Shown piece by piece: positions 45,302 to 57,624 of a stretch of DNA of 64,000 nt (position 1 is its first letter; each line of letters starts with the position of its first letter). This DNA is from Papio anubis (Eukaryota > Chordata > Mammalia > Primates > Cercopithecidae), in the NCBI RefSeq assembly GCF_008728515.1, contig NC_044976.1, positions 30,961,376-31,025,375 of the forward strand, read 5' to 3'. The translations under genes and the position numbers were made by a program. The notes beneath the pieces were generated by a model. That model made no database searches and had not been told where the DNA came from. It worked only from the letters and a program-made list of their open reading frames with translations.

Positions 45302-46137
45302 AAATGATGTGCTCACGGGTGCCCTCTGAACAGTCTTCTGGTACCGCTGTCTTGCCTAAAGACAGTGCCCCATTTTCTTGGAGTTCCTTGGATGAGGATG
45401 GATTGGATGACTCCTTGCTGGAGCTGTCAGAGGGAGAAGAAGATGATGGTGATGTAAATTACACAGAGGAAGAGATCGATGCACTGTTGAAGGAAGATGA
45501 CCCATCATGTGAGCAGTCTTCTGGGGAAGATGACGGTGGGCATGTTGAGAAGGGAGAAAGAGGGAGTCAAATTCTACTTGATACCCCCCAAGAGAAAAAT
45601 TCATCCTACAGCTTGGGACAAGTAGCTGAGACTCCTGACCTCTTCAAACTACCTCAGCTAAGTACATCAAGTGGTCATGGACCAACTCCTACTAAACCAT
45701 TAAACAGACGCTCTGTACTAGAAAAGAATCTTATAAAAGTAACTGTTGCACCATTTAATCCAACAGTTTGTGATTCTTTGCTTGATAAGGACGAGACTGA
45801 TTCATCCAAAGATACTGAAAAACTCTCTTCCCTTGGAGAAGAGATGAGAGAAGATGGTCTTAGCTCAAGTGAAAGCAAACTTTGTACTGAATCTGAAGGG
45901 GTCAGCCCCAATAACTCTGCCTGGGATGGGCCCCAGCTCTCTTCTTCAAACAATAACTTTGAACAAGCTGTCTCTGATAAAAATATGCCTGACAGTGAGA
46001 ACCCTACATCTGTATTCTCTCGGATCTCAGACCATTCAGAGACTCCTTCTAATATGGAGTCATCCTGCAGAAGTGGTGGTTCACACAAGTCAAGTTGTGA
46101 GATGAGATCTCCAGTTGTTTCCAGCTCATCGAACAAA
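45302..46137 (+). CDS. S100PBP: S100PBP main coding exon (residues 1-278)
   Basis: The acceptor TTTCTCCAG ends at 45301. Two bases later ATGATG (45304-45309) opens 278 codons, MMCSRVPSEQSSG to SSSSNK, ending at AAA before GTAAGTAC at 46138. The protein is acidic and Ser-rich with no membrane segment or signal peptide. It has a Glu/Asp cluster at about 37-66 (LSEGEEDDGDVNYTEEE) and many Ser-Pro, Thr-Pro and casein kinase 2-like sites, as expected for a disordered nuclear protein. Compared with human as I recall it there are many substitutions (for example in residues 15-27, 69, 95 and 185-260) and a few small length shifts, consistent with a monkey ortholog under weak constraint. Either ATG could start translation; the first has the better context. 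Confidence 0.95.
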
Positions 46138-46289
46138 GTAAGTACATTTTTTTCAAGGTGAAGAGAAAAATGAAATTATTTTTATTCAGATGTATAGCAG
46201 AGTTTCCATATACCCGCTATCTCCTCACATACACAACTTCCCCTGCTGTGAGCATCCTACTCCACAGTGGTACATTTGTTATAATCTGG

Positions 46290-46470
46290 CAGAGCTTTGT
46301 ATTCAGACAAATTGGGGTTTTAATCCTGACTAGCACTGTGACCCTGGGCTAATTATTTAGCCTCTATGTTTCCCCACATTTCTTTATCTAAATTGCAGTA
46401 AATAATACTTCATAGTATAATAAGGATTAATGAAATAATGTATTTATATCACCTGGTACATAGTATTAAA
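46290..46470 (+). mobile_element. MIR element
   Basis: TTGGGGTTTTAATCCTGACT, CACTGTGACCCTGGGCTAAT and AATAAGGATTAATGAAATAA follow the MIR consensus. Just downstream of the main S100PBP coding exon. Confidence 0.8.
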
Positions 46471-46574
46471 TTACCCTCTGTTGAATAATTACTAAGATGG
46501 TAATTCTATTATTTTTCCTGTCTTTGGGTTTCAGCCTATGTCTCAATCTTTATTGCCATGCTATATATTAAGAT

Positions 46575-46690
46575 ACAGCACTATCTCTGAGTCAGCCATG
46601 AAAGAGCTGAAAAATCTTGGGCAATTTACCTAACTTTTTTGAACCTGATTCCCTATCTGCCAAATGGGTGTAATAATCCCTGCCACATAC
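46575..46690 (+). mobile_element. MIR fragment
   Basis: CTTGGGCAATTTACCTAACT, then CCCTATCTGCCAAATGGGTG; its end is covered by an antisense Alu. Confidence 0.7.
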
Positions 46691-46696
46691 TGTTTC

Positions 46697-46999
46697 TTTT
46701 TTTTTTTTTTTTTTTTTTGAGATAGAGTCTTACTCTGTCCCTCAGGTTGCAGTGCAGTGGCACAATCTCAGCTCACTGCAACTTCCGCCTCCCAGGTTCA
46801 AGCAATTCTCCTGTCTCAGCCTCTGGAGTAGCTGGGATTACAGATGTGCACCACCATGCCCAGCTAATTTTTATACTTTAGTAGAGACTGGGTTTCACCA
46901 TGTTGGCCAGGGTGGTCTCAAACTCCTGACCTCAGGTAATCCACCCGCCTTGGCCTCCCAAAGTTTTGGGATTATAGGCGTGAGCCACTGCACCTGGCC
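46697..46999 (-). mobile_element. Alu
   Basis: Antisense Alu about 210 bp upstream of the S100PBP exon at 47210. Confidence 0.95.
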
Positions 47000-47209
47000 A
47001 GGGTTTCTTTTTTCTTTTTCTTTTTTTTTTTTTTTTAAGATTACAGTTGTTATTTAAAGCACTACTGTCATACGTGGTACACAGTAGTGTTCACGAATAT
47101 GCTTTTGTAGCCTTTGGTTAAAAAATATTTCCATAAATAGTCTTGTTTTCAGTGGTTTTCTTGTAACTGAGAATCACCTTTCCTTTTGCATTCCTTTTCC
47201 TCAAAAAAG

Positions 47210-47298
47210 CAGGATATTCTTAACAAGGATTTTGGGAAGATGAAAGGCCATGAGAGAAGACTAGGCAAAGTCATTCCTGTTCTACAAACCAAGACCAG
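47210..47298 (+). CDS. S100PBP: S100PBP coding exon (residues 279-307 plus two bases)
   Basis: Reads QDILNKDFGKMKGHERR to LQTKT, then AG of a split Arg codon, before GTAATG at 47299. The acceptor is a NAGNAG pair, AAGCAG at 47207-47212. Using the first AG includes Gln279, as in the human protein I remember; using the second starts at 47213 and drops Gln. The frame is unaffected either way. Lys/Arg-rich, unlike the acidic first exon, so the protein changes charge here. Confidence 0.93.
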
Positions 47299-47399
47299 GT
47301 AATGTAAATTATAATTAAATATTCTGACTTCTTTTGATTCTCTTCAATTTCTTTCTTCCCCTCCTGTTTCCTCTTAGTGTAGGGAAAAAACCCTGCTCC

Positions 47400-47560
47400 A
47401 GGAGTAAGCAAATTTGAAGTTCCAGCACTACCAACTATGTGACTTTTGGCAAGTCAGTGTTTATGTATAAAATAAGGCTAATGGTACCTCCTCTGCTGCT
47501 TTACAGGGTTATTTTGAAAGCAAAATAGACATATTAGTGAAAACACTACAAATGTAAGAT
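47400..47560 (+). mobile_element. MIR element
   Basis: AACTATGTGACTTTTGGCAA, AATAAGGCTAATGGTACCTC and CAGGGTTATTTTGAAAG match MIR in order. Confidence 0.75.
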
Positions 47561-47867
47561 ATCTTCTCCTATGCATGGGGCAGCCTGGTCACATATATGA
47601 TAAGAGGTTAGAATAATTTTAACCAAAATGTTAAAATACAACTAGTAGAAAATCATTTTGTCGTCTCTCCCAAGTTGCATACAACTGCCCTCGCAAAAAA
47701 ATTCTAGTAGGGGTTGCAAATTTGTGTCACCTTTTCAATTTATTCTCTTGTTACCAGGAGATGGCAGTGTCTCTATATGGTCCTTTTAAACTGAATCTAC
47801 TAGAGAAGCTTTTTTTTTTAATGTTGAATCAGATTAGCTTCCTTACAGTGAGATTTTAAAAAATTCT

Positions 47868-47925
47868 TTTGCTTATACATTTATTATATTTATTTTGCTT
47901 ATACATTTATTATATTTATTTTGCT
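47868..47925. repeat. Short tandem duplication
   Basis: TTTTGCTTATACATTTATTA plus TATTTA occurs twice in direct succession. Confidence 0.85.
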
Positions 47926-47940
47926 TAAAAAATTTAATTA

Positions 47941-48232
47941 GGCCGGGTGCAGTGACTCACACCTGAAATCCCAGTACTTTGGGAGGCTGAGGTGGGCCAA
48001 TTGCTAGAACTCAGGAGTTCAGTACCAATCTGGGCAACATGGCGAGACCCCGCCTCTACTAAAAATAAAAAAAAATACCCAGGTGTGGTGGCACACACCT
48101 GTGGTCCCAGCTACTAGGGAGACCGAGGTGGGAAGATTGCTTGAGCCCAGGGGACAGAGGTTGCAGTGAGCCGAGATCATGCCACTGCACACCAGCCTGG
48201 GAGACAGACCTTATATAAAAAATAAATATTTA
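47941..48232 (+). mobile_element. Alu, old
   Basis: Diverged sense Alu. Confidence 0.93.
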
Positions 48233-48651
48233 AATTGTTACAAATAAGGCTAAAGTTTCCTTTGACTACGACCCTGAATCCCAGTTTCCTGGTTTTTTAT
48301 TTTGTTCACATAATTGAGAGAAATCTTGTGAATTGCTTACAATGTAAGTGATATAAAAAACTCACAACTCAGGCTACTTGGGACAGTAATAAATTTGCAG
48401 TCTCAATATTCTTATCCACTGACTCTTTGGTACAGTCAGTCAGTATGAATATGGGCCAGAAACTGCTTTCACCAAGGTCACCGTTGCTGATTGCCAGATA
48501 CAGTGATTCTTTTCAGTCTTTATCCCATTTAACTTTTCAATTTCACTCTAGAAAGTTAGCTATTTTCTGACTAACCTTGAATTACTCAACAAATACTTTC
48601 TTTCTCTAGGGACTAGGTAATCTTCACCTTTCTATTCCTTGTTAGCAGGAG

Positions 48652-48921
48652 GTTGTATCTATTTCCTTCAAGCTGGAATGCAGTGGTGTGATCATAGCTC
48701 ACAGCAGCTTGAACTCGTGAACTCAAGTCATCCTCCCTCCTCAGCCTCCTGAGTAGCTCGGACTATAGGCACACGCAGCCATGTCCAGCTCATTTAAAAA
48801 AAAAATTTATTGGGTTTCACTGTGTTGCCCTGGCGGGTCTCAAATTCCTGGCCTCAAGCAGTCCTCCTGCCTGAGACTCCCAGAGTGCTGGGATTACATG
48901 TGTTAGCCACCACACCCAGCT
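48652..48921 (-). mobile_element. Alu, old, tail lost
   Basis: Antisense Alu beginning near CAAGCTGGAATGCAG without poly(T). Confidence 0.88.
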
Positions 48922-49092
48922 TCTCTTCTTTTTTCTCGATTCCATACTCCATTTGAGTTTTTTTTTTTTTTTTTTTGGCTAATACTGTCCTCTGCCTCTT
49001 GATCATAAAGATAATTTTGCCTCTGAAACTTAGTTCTAATCAATCAGCAGTATATCACTTCTCTCTACAAAGCTCTATATTCCTGTTTCTAA

Positions 49093-49932
<840 letters not shown>

Positions 49933-50270
49933 CACTCCAGGCTAGGCGTGGTGGCTCATGCCTGTAATCTCAGCACTTCTGGAGGCAGAGGAAGGCAGGT
50001 CACTTGAGGCCAGGAGTTTAAGACCAGCCTGGCCAGCATGGCAAAACCCCATCTCTACTAAAACTATAACAATTAGCTGAATTGTATTCTTTTGGGAAAA
50101 AAAAAAATTAGCCAGGTGTGGTGGCACATGCCTATAATCCTAGCTACTCGTGTGGCTGAGGCACAACGATCACTTGAATCCGGGAGGCAGAGGTTGCAGT
50201 GAGCCAAGATCATGCCATCGCACTTTAACACGGGTGACAGAATGAGACTCTGTCTCAAAAAAAAAAAAAA
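49933..50270 (+). mobile_element. Alu with a middle insertion
   Basis: Sense Alu carrying about 37 extra bases at 50069-50105 (GCTGAATTGTATTCTTTTGG and an A-run) between two AATTAGC copies. Confidence 0.92.
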
Positions 50271-51214
50271 TCCATGTTCTGTCATCTTTATTCATTCTGC
50301 AAACTTTTCTCGAGTATTTCAGTGGTGGTAGGTAGGAAGAAAAGGAATTAGAAATGTAAAGAGGAGTAAGATAGGGTCGTGGCCCTCTGGGAATTCATAG
50401 CCCAGAGAAGAAGATAATTACACTGCAGTATTGATTAGTGTTCTGATAGAATTACATATAAAGTACAGTAGGAGCAGGGAAGGAGCCCTTCTGCTTGTGT
50501 TTGGGAAAAGTGGAAGATGAGGAAGAAGGATGCCCTAGGTGAGCTCCACAGAGAAGATAATTAGTTTAATTACTCTAAGATCTATTGTAAATCACTAGGG
50601 AGCGTTTTAGGAGGATTTTTGGTCCTTTCGCAGAGGAGACTCTTCTTTCTTTTGACAAATCCTGAATTATGTAGTAGTTTTTCTTGTTTGTTTTATAAGA
50701 CTATGAGTGAAAGGTTTAGAACTCAGAGACATCAGTCAGAAGAATTTTTTATCCCCTGTCCTTTTTTCACTGAATATTTCATAAGCAACCAAATATTATA
50801 CTGATTATTAGCCCTCTGCTTGTGAGATCCCTTTGCTAGAACTATTTTAGGTCTGGTAGAAGTAGAGAAACCTCTCCTCTCCACCTCTCCCCCGACCATT
50901 GAAGGGGCAAATTTAAAAGAAATCTGTCTATATTCAAGCTCTGTGGAAGAGGCCTAGTCATGTCATTGCTTTTCCCTCTGTGAGCTGACTCCTTTTTTTA
51001 TATCCTAGGCAGTTGACACTGATGATATCCAGTTACGTTTTCTCTCTCATTTGGAACATTTAAAGAAAATTTCCCAAGAAAAGTAAAGAGCAGCTGTTCA
51101 CACTATAACATCATTTTCAGTCTTTTTCGCCATTCAGCAGTTCCTCTCCCAGTATTACCACAACAATCTATATCCCATAAAGAATAGCTAGAATAACTAT
51201 AGTGAATAGGCAGC
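50271..51214. other. S100PBP intron, nothing recognised
   Basis: Non-Alu sequence; 50390-50560 has the style of an old interspersed repeat (GGCCCTCTGGGAATTCATAG), family not determined. Confidence 0.4.
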
Positions 51215-51425
51215 ATACTTCAGTGGTTGAGAGAAGAAAGTCTAGTCTAGAGTTAACATCTGGGTTCACATCTTGGCACCACTGCTTACTGGCTGGGTGA
51301 GCCATTAAAAACTCATTTGTAAAATGGGGATAATATCAAATCTTAGCTTACATGAAAATTGTACGGGTATAAGGCATAGAACAGTACCTAGCGCTAGCAA
51401 CTAACATTGAATAGTTGCTGTTATC
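51215..51425 (+). mobile_element. MIR element
   Basis: CTTCAGTGGTTGAGAG, ATCTGGGTTCACATCTTGGC, GTAAAATGGGGATAATATCA and GAACAGTACCTAGCGC span most of a MIR. Confidence 0.8.
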
Positions 51426-51489
51426 AGCAAGAAAGGATATCTTTTCATACTGAATTTTTTATAGGTAAAATAGCCTTAAATCTAGTGTT

Positions 51490-51640
51490 TGTTTTTAAAT
51501 CACAGACAAAAAATACTGGAAATAGCTTTGATAAAATGTTGATAAATGAAGGTGAGTGGTGAGTCCACTTTCTACTTTTGTGTATATTTGACAATTTCCA
51601 TAATTAAAAAGTTGTTTTTTAAGCACGTCTTTTAGGGCAT
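51490..51640 (+). mobile_element. Old L1-like 3' tail
   Basis: GATAAAATGTTGATAAATGA and TTGACAATTTCCATAATTAA resemble the 3' end of old L1s. Confidence 0.4.
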
Positions 51641-52532
51641 TCATTTTTTTCAACATTACAAATTACTCTAAAAATTTCACAGACCTCTGGCACTTCCTTC
51701 TGCCTTCCAGGAACCCAGTATAATAAGTTTTTCTGTCACTTCCATTGCCCAGTGTTCCTACATCCAAAATCGTAAGATTTTCATATACCATATTGCAAGG
51801 GCGGGAGTGCTGTATTCTTCACCTTTCCTCCATTTGTATGTGAATTATAGTGCAGCCAGAAGCACAAAAGGGGAGCATAGTACTTCCTGTCCTCCTTTTT
51901 GAGATGTTTATTGTATTTAACCTTAAAAAAGTATAATTCTTCAGGTTCTTATCAGACACAGAGAAATTAGTAAGGAGTAGATTCAAATGTAGTTCTTGCC
52001 AGTTCAGTTTGAATCCTCTCCATGGGGTTAGTTATGTCTTTTCACTTTATCAATAATGTATATATTATTGATGTAGAATGTAACAAAGTAAATCATCCTT
52101 CAATTCCATTATTCTAATGTAAGTATAATGTCTTTAGTTTAGTGCCGCATTTTTTTTTTTTTAATAATAACACTTAAAAAGAAATACCACTTCCTTTCTG
52201 GTATCCTTGCAAGTGGAAAACTTTCTGTGAAACTATATGTACTTAAAGTAGAAAAGGACAATTAAGAGCTTCTCTTTAATCTCCTAAAACATAAATCTGT
52301 TCTATGTATCTTTGCCAAGTGACCATTTAGCCTTTGTTTGGAGTTCTAATAATGCAAAACACATTACCTCATAAGGCAGGTCATTCATTGCTTAGAAAAT
52401 TCTAGTTGTTAGAAAGTTATTCCTTACGTTGAGTCAATTGTGGCTTCCCTGTAACTTCTAGTGGTAGTTTCTAGTTCTGCCCTCTAGCATTATGAAAAAT
52501 AACTTTGTTCTGTCTTTCATTTTTTATTCTTT
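51641..52532. other. S100PBP intron, nothing recognised
   Basis: AT-rich intron with no identifiable gene, exon or strong repeat match. Confidence 0.4.
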
Positions 52533-52838
52533 TCTTTTTTTTTTTTTTTTTTTGGAGACAGAGTCTTACTCTGTTGCCCAGACTGGAGTGCAGTGGTGCG
52601 ACCTCAGCTCACTGAAGCCTCTGCCTCCCGGGTTCAAGCAATTGTCCTGCCTCAGCCTCCCAAGTAGCTGGGACCACAGGTGTGGGCAGCCACACCTGGT
52701 TAATTTTTGTATTTTTAGTAGAGACAGCGTTTCACAATTTTGGCCAGACTGGTCTCGAACTCCTGGCCGCAAGTGATCCGCCCACCTTGGCCTCCCAAAG
52801 TGCTGGAATTACAGGCATGAGCCACAGCACCTGGCCCA
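52533..52838 (-). mobile_element. Alu
   Basis: Antisense Alu; CATTTTTTATT at both ends. Confidence 0.95.
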
Positions 52839-52859
52839 TTTTTTATTTTCAGACATTAG

Positions 52860-53760
52860 AAATAATGAGTCTCTCTCCTACAAAGAAAAAAACTTAAAAT
52901 CACCTATAAATCCATCCTGCCACCTAGAAATAACAAAATTAACATTTTGATAATTATCTTTCCTGTAAGGTAGAATATATACAGGGAAATTACATATTAA
53001 TAGTTTATAATCTGCTTTCTTTGTACTTAATATATTAAGGAACTTTTCATGTTAAATATTTGAAATTAAGATTTTTAATGATTACAAAGTATTTTATTAT
53101 ATAATTTATTTCATCTTGGTAAATTAGATTGTGTCCATTTTCACTAGTAATGCTGCAGTGAACATTCTGGTCAATAGATGTTTATGTACAACTCTTATTT
53201 CTATAGGATGAATCCCTAGAAGTGGAATTGCTGGGTAAAGTATATAAACATTTAAAAAACTGTTACAAGTTACCAGATGGTCCTGCCCCAAAAAATTGTA
53301 TTAATTTTTTTTTTTTTTTTTTGAGACGGAGTCTCGCTCTGTCACCCAGGCTGGAGTACAGTGGCCGGATCTCAGCTCACTGCAAGCTCTGTCTCCCAGG
53401 TTTATGCCATTCTCCTGCCTCAGCCTCCCGAGTAGCTGGGACTACAGGCGCCCGCCACCTCGCCCGGCTAATTTTTTTTTGTATTTTTAGTAGAGACGGG
53501 GTTTCACCGTGTTAGCCAGGATGGTCTCGATCTCCTGACCTCGTGATCCGCCCGTCTCGGCCTCCCAAAGTGCTGGGATTACAGGCTTGAGCCACCGCGC
53601 CCGGTCATGTATTAATTTTTAGTGTCACCATTTTGATAGGTAAATTTTAACATATTTTGTTTTAATAATTGGTAAGGTTAAACTTTTTTGTTTATTGGTA
53701 ATTTATATTTAATCATAACTTTTAAAAAATCATCTAATATATATTCCATATTCCAATTTC
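52860..53760 (-). mobile_element. Antisense old L1 fragment, cut by an Alu
   Basis: GAAGTGGAATTGCTGGGTAA at 53220 and CACCATTTTGATAGG at 53625 continue across the Alu at 53307-53606, whose flanks repeat TGTATTAATTTTT. Confidence 0.55.
53307..53606 (-). mobile_element. AluY, young, monkey type
   Basis: Antisense; TGTATTAATTTTT flanks it; GGCCGGATCTCAGC present. Confidence 0.97.
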
Positions 53761-54319
53761 CATAGTTGTCCCAAAAATGTATTTTTGTAACTTTGGTGAA
53801 ATAGCATCTAATCAGAGTTCACATGTTTAGTTTTTGTCTCCTTACTCTCTTTTAATTTAGGTCACTTGTTTTATAGATTGTCCCACATTCTGAATTTTGT
53901 CTGTTTCTTAATTTGTTCCTCCATCCTCTGTATTTCCTGTAAACTAGAAGCTGGGTCCAGAGGTGGGATTAGATTCGAATTAAGTGTTTTTGGCAGGAAT
54001 AATTCCTAGGTACTATCGTGTATTCATCCTACACTATATCCTCCTAACCAAATTAGGAGGCATATATGACACTTAATGACAGGTTGTTCCACAAATAGTA
54101 ATACTAAGTTTGTTAAGGTGTAAACTGCCATATCTATCCATTGTAAAGTACATTTACCCCTTTGTAATTAGTAAATTATCTGTGGGGTGATGCTTTGGTA
54201 CCATGTGAATATCCTATTCCCCAACAACTAACTCTTCACCTGATTGCTTGAGCATTTATTGATGATCCTTGCTTGAATGAGCTATTGCACTGGGAGTTAC
54301 ATAGAAAATGTTCTTTTTT

Positions 54320-54604
54320 GGCTGGGTGTGGTGGCTCGTGCCTATAATCCCAGCACTTTGGGAGGCCGAGGCAGGTGGATCATCTGAGGTCAGAAGTTCG
54401 AGACCAGCCTGACTAACATGATGAAACCTGTCTCTACTAAAAATATAAAAATTAGCTAGGCGTGGTTGTGGGCACCTGTAATCCCAGCTGCTTGGTAGGC
54501 TGTGGCAGGAGAATCTCTTGAACCCAGGAGGCAGAAGTTGCAGCAAGTGAAGATCACGCCATTGCACTCCAGCCTGGGCAACAAGAGCAAAGTTCTATCT
54601 CAAA
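54320..54604 (+). mobile_element. Alu
   Basis: Sense Alu with short tail; AATGTTC at both ends. Confidence 0.94.
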
Positions 54605-54731
54605 AGAATGTTCATTTTCTAAATATGTAACTTCTTCTACAGTTATTAACTAGCATTCTTTTATAAAGATTTTCTATTATTTTAGTATTACTATAACCTC
54701 ATGGATTTTTTTTTAAAGAATCAATGTGTAG

Positions 54732-55002
54732 GCCGGGCGCGGTGGCTCACGCCTGTAATCCCAGCACTTTGGGAGGCCCGGTAGGATCCACAAGGTCAGG
54801 AGATCCCGAGACCATGGTGAAACCCCGTCTCTACTAAAAATATAAAAAAATTAGCGGTGTGATGGCAGGTGCCTGTAGTCCCAGCTACCGCCCAGGAGGC
54901 TGAGGCAGGAGAGTGCTTTGGGAACCGGGGCCGGGCTTGCAAGTGAGCGGATCCCTTTTCCTGCACTCCAGCCAGGGGGACAGAGCAAGACTCCGTCTCA
55001 AA
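54732..55002 (+). mobile_element. AluY with many small indels
   Basis: AAGAATCAATGTGT flanks it exactly, but the body has scrambled and missing short blocks. Confidence 0.92.
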
Positions 55003-55106
55003 AGAATCAATGTGTTGTAATCAATTATAGCTACTGTTCTTTTTTCTTTTTGATGCTCAGTTTGTCTCAAATTTGATAAATGGGAGCTCCTTCAAGATGA
55101 TTCTTG

Positions 55107-55389
55107 GCCGGGCGCGGTGGCTCAAGCCTGTAATCCCAGCACTTTGGGAGGCGAGGCGGGTGGATCACGAGGTCAGGAGGTCGAGACCATCCTGGCTAAC
55201 ATGGTGAAACCCGTCTCTACTAAAAATACAAAACTAGCGAGGCGTGGTGGCGCCTGTAGTCCCAGCTACTTGGGAGGCTGGTGGAGGAGTAAATGAGCCG
55301 GAGGTGGAGCTTGCAATGAGCGAGAGATCACAGCCACTGCACGCAGCCTGGGCGACAGGCGAGACTCCGTCTCAAAAAAAAAAAAAAAA
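55107..55389 (+). mobile_element. AluY with many small indels
   Basis: AAGATGATTCTTG flanks it; GGCTCAAGCCTG start; body has many 1-6 bp deletions. Confidence 0.93.
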
Positions 55390-56171
55390 GATGATTCTTG
55401 TTCCTATTGGCATGATCCCGTTAATCTTTTTTTAATTGTAAAAAAATACGTCTAACATAAAATTTACCATCTTAACCATTTTTAAGTGCACAATTCAGTA
55501 ATGTTACATATATTCACATTGTTGTGAAACATATCTCCAGAACCTCTTCATCTTGCAAATCTAAAACTCTATACCTACACAACAGTTCCCCTTCTCTCCC
55601 CTCAGTCTCTGGTAACCACCATTCTACTTTCTTTTCTTTTTTTTTTAAATATGACTACTTTAGATACCTTTTATAAGTGGAATCATACAATATTTATCTT
55701 TTTGTGACTGGCTTATTTCATTTAGTATAATGTCTTCAAGGTTTACCCGTTGTGGCATGTGACAGGATTTCCTTCCTTTTTAAAAATTTTTATTTTTATT
55801 TTTTTCTATTTTTCTCACCACTCAATTTCCTTCCTTTCTAAGGCTGAATAATATTCCATTGTATATATACACACCATTTTGTTTGATCCATTCATCTGTC
55901 AGTGGACATTAGGGTTGCTTCCACTTCTTGGCTATTGTGAATAGTGCCACTATGAACATGGGTCTACAGCTATCTCTTTAAGACCCTATTTTTAATTCTT
56001 TTGGATATATATGCAGAAGTGGCATTGCTGGACCATATGGTAGGTCTGTTTTTAATTTTTTGAGAAACTTTCATACTGTTTTTCACAGCAGTTGCGCCAT
56101 TTTGCAGTCCTACCAACAGTGCACGAGAGTTTTAATTTTTCCCCATCCTTGCCAGCACTGGTTTTTTTGTG

Positions 56172-56175
<4 letters not shown>
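55390..56175 (-). mobile_element. Antisense L1M 3' region, copy 1 of a repeated segment
   Basis: Clear antisense L1 motifs: TTTGTGACTGGCTTATTTCA, GCTGAATAATATTCCATTGT, GGCTATTGTGAATAGTGCC, ATTGCTGGACCATATGGTAG. The same part of the L1 consensus recurs at 58180-59218. Confidence 0.8.
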
Positions 56176-56205
<30 letters not shown>

Positions 56206-56484
56206 TCTGGAGTCTCGCTCTGTCACCCAGGCTGGAGTGCAGTGGTACAGTCTTGGCTCACTGCAACCTCTGCCTCCCACGTTCAAGCCATTCTCGTGCC
56301 TCAGCCTCCCAAGTAGCTGGGACTACAGGCACACTCCACCACGTCTGGCTAATTTTTGTATTTTAGTAGAGATGGGGTTTTGCCATGTTGGTCAGGCTGG
56401 TTTTGAACTCCTGAGCTCAAGTGATCTCCCCATCTCGGCCTCCCAAAGTGCTGGGATTGCAGGTGTGAGCCACTGCACCTGGCT
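56176..56484 (-). mobile_element. Alu
   Basis: Antisense Alu with a T-run of about 30. Confidence 0.95.
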
Positions 56485-56839
56485 TGTGTTTTTGTTTTTG
56501 TTTTGTTTTGTTTTTTTTATAGTAGCTTCCTAAAGGGTGTTAAATCAGTATTCATTGTGTTTGTGTCACAACTAAGTATTGTTCACTGAAAAGCCAAGTA
56601 GTATATTATGGCTTCATTTTCTTTCTTGAATTGTTTATTTTTGTAGAGTTGTTAATTGCTTCACTTTCTTTCATTGAATTTTTTTTCAGGAGAGCTTTTT
56701 CCTAGAGCCTTCTGTTCTACTGCTCCAATTTGCACTGCTTGTTCTGTAGCCCTGCAACAGAGCTGTCATCCCAGGATTTTCCTCTGCTGCCCTACTGGGT
56801 TGAATCCTGTTTCTTGGATCCTGTATCTTCCTCTTTCTT

Positions 56840-57329
56840 ATTTTTGGTTTTAGTAGAGGACATCCTCTGAGAATATCTAAGAAAGGATGCATAGATTTTT
56901 TTTGTCTCTGCATATCTGAGCATGTCTTTATTCTATCCTTATACTTGATTGATAGTTTGATACAGAATTCTAAATTTAAAATCAATTTTTGCTCAGAAAT
57001 TTGAAGACATGGCCGGGCGCAGTGACTCACACCTATAATCCCAGCACTTTGGGAGGCTGAGGCGGGTGGATCACAAGGTCAGGAGTTTGAGACCAGCTTG
57101 GTCAATATGGTGAAACCCCATCTCTACTAAAAAAAAAACTATACAAAAATTAGCTGGGTGTGGTGGCGGGCGCCTGTAGTCCAGCCTGGGTGACAGAGCA
57201 AGACTCTGTCTCAAAAAAAAAAAAAAAAGAAATTTGAAGACATTCAGTACTGCTCTTAAGAAGTCTGTTATCAGTTTAACTTTTATTTATTTGTATGTGA
57301 TCTGTCTTTTTCTCTCTGGAAGTTCTTTT
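56840..57329 (-). mobile_element. Ancient L1-like antisense fragment, split by an Alu
   Basis: GAGGACATCCTCTGAGAATA, TGATTGATAGTTTGATACAG and, after the Alu, AAGAAGTCTGTTATC resemble a common old interspersed repeat. The family is uncertain. Confidence 0.4.
57011..57231 (+). mobile_element. Alu with internal deletion
   Basis: AAATTTGAAGACAT flanks it. GCGCCTGTAGT joins directly to CCAGCCTGGGTGAC, removing most of the right arm. Confidence 0.94.
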
Positions 57330-57624
57330 TTTTGTTTGTTTGTTTGAGACAGTCTCTGTTGTCCAGGCTGGAGTGCAGTGGCATGATCTGAGCTCACTGC
57401 AGCCTCCACCTCCTGCGTTCAAGCGGTTCTTCTGCCTCAGCCTCCCAAGTAGCTGGGATTATAGGCACCCGCCACCTGCCTGTAATCCCAGCTACTCGGG
57501 AGGCTGAGGCAGGAGAATCACTTGAACCCAGGAGGCGGAGGAGGCGGTGAGCCGAGATCGCGTCATTGCACTCCAGCCTGGGCAACAAGAGCGAAACTCT
57601 GTCTCAAAAAAGAAAAAAAAAAAA
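57330..57624. mobile_element. Alu inverted palindrome
   Basis: Antisense Alu 3' half (57330-57477) turns at GCCACCTGCCTGTAATCC into the sense form of the same half (57478-57624), with essentially no spacer. Confidence 0.93.

Noticed and set aside
46158..46352. Extension of S100PBP coding past 46137
   Set aside because: Reading through the donor gives VSTFFSR and a stop; the consensus GTAAGT and the next exon in phase show that splicing is the normal path.
56656..56853. Possible alternative last exon of S100PBP: strong acceptor TTTTTTTTCAG at about 56689 followed by an in-frame stretch GELFPRAFC to a stop
   Set aside because: The phase fits the exon ending at 49234, but the peptide does not match the expected ISGELCALMD continuation and the area grades into old repeat. 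Only RNA evidence could rescue it.
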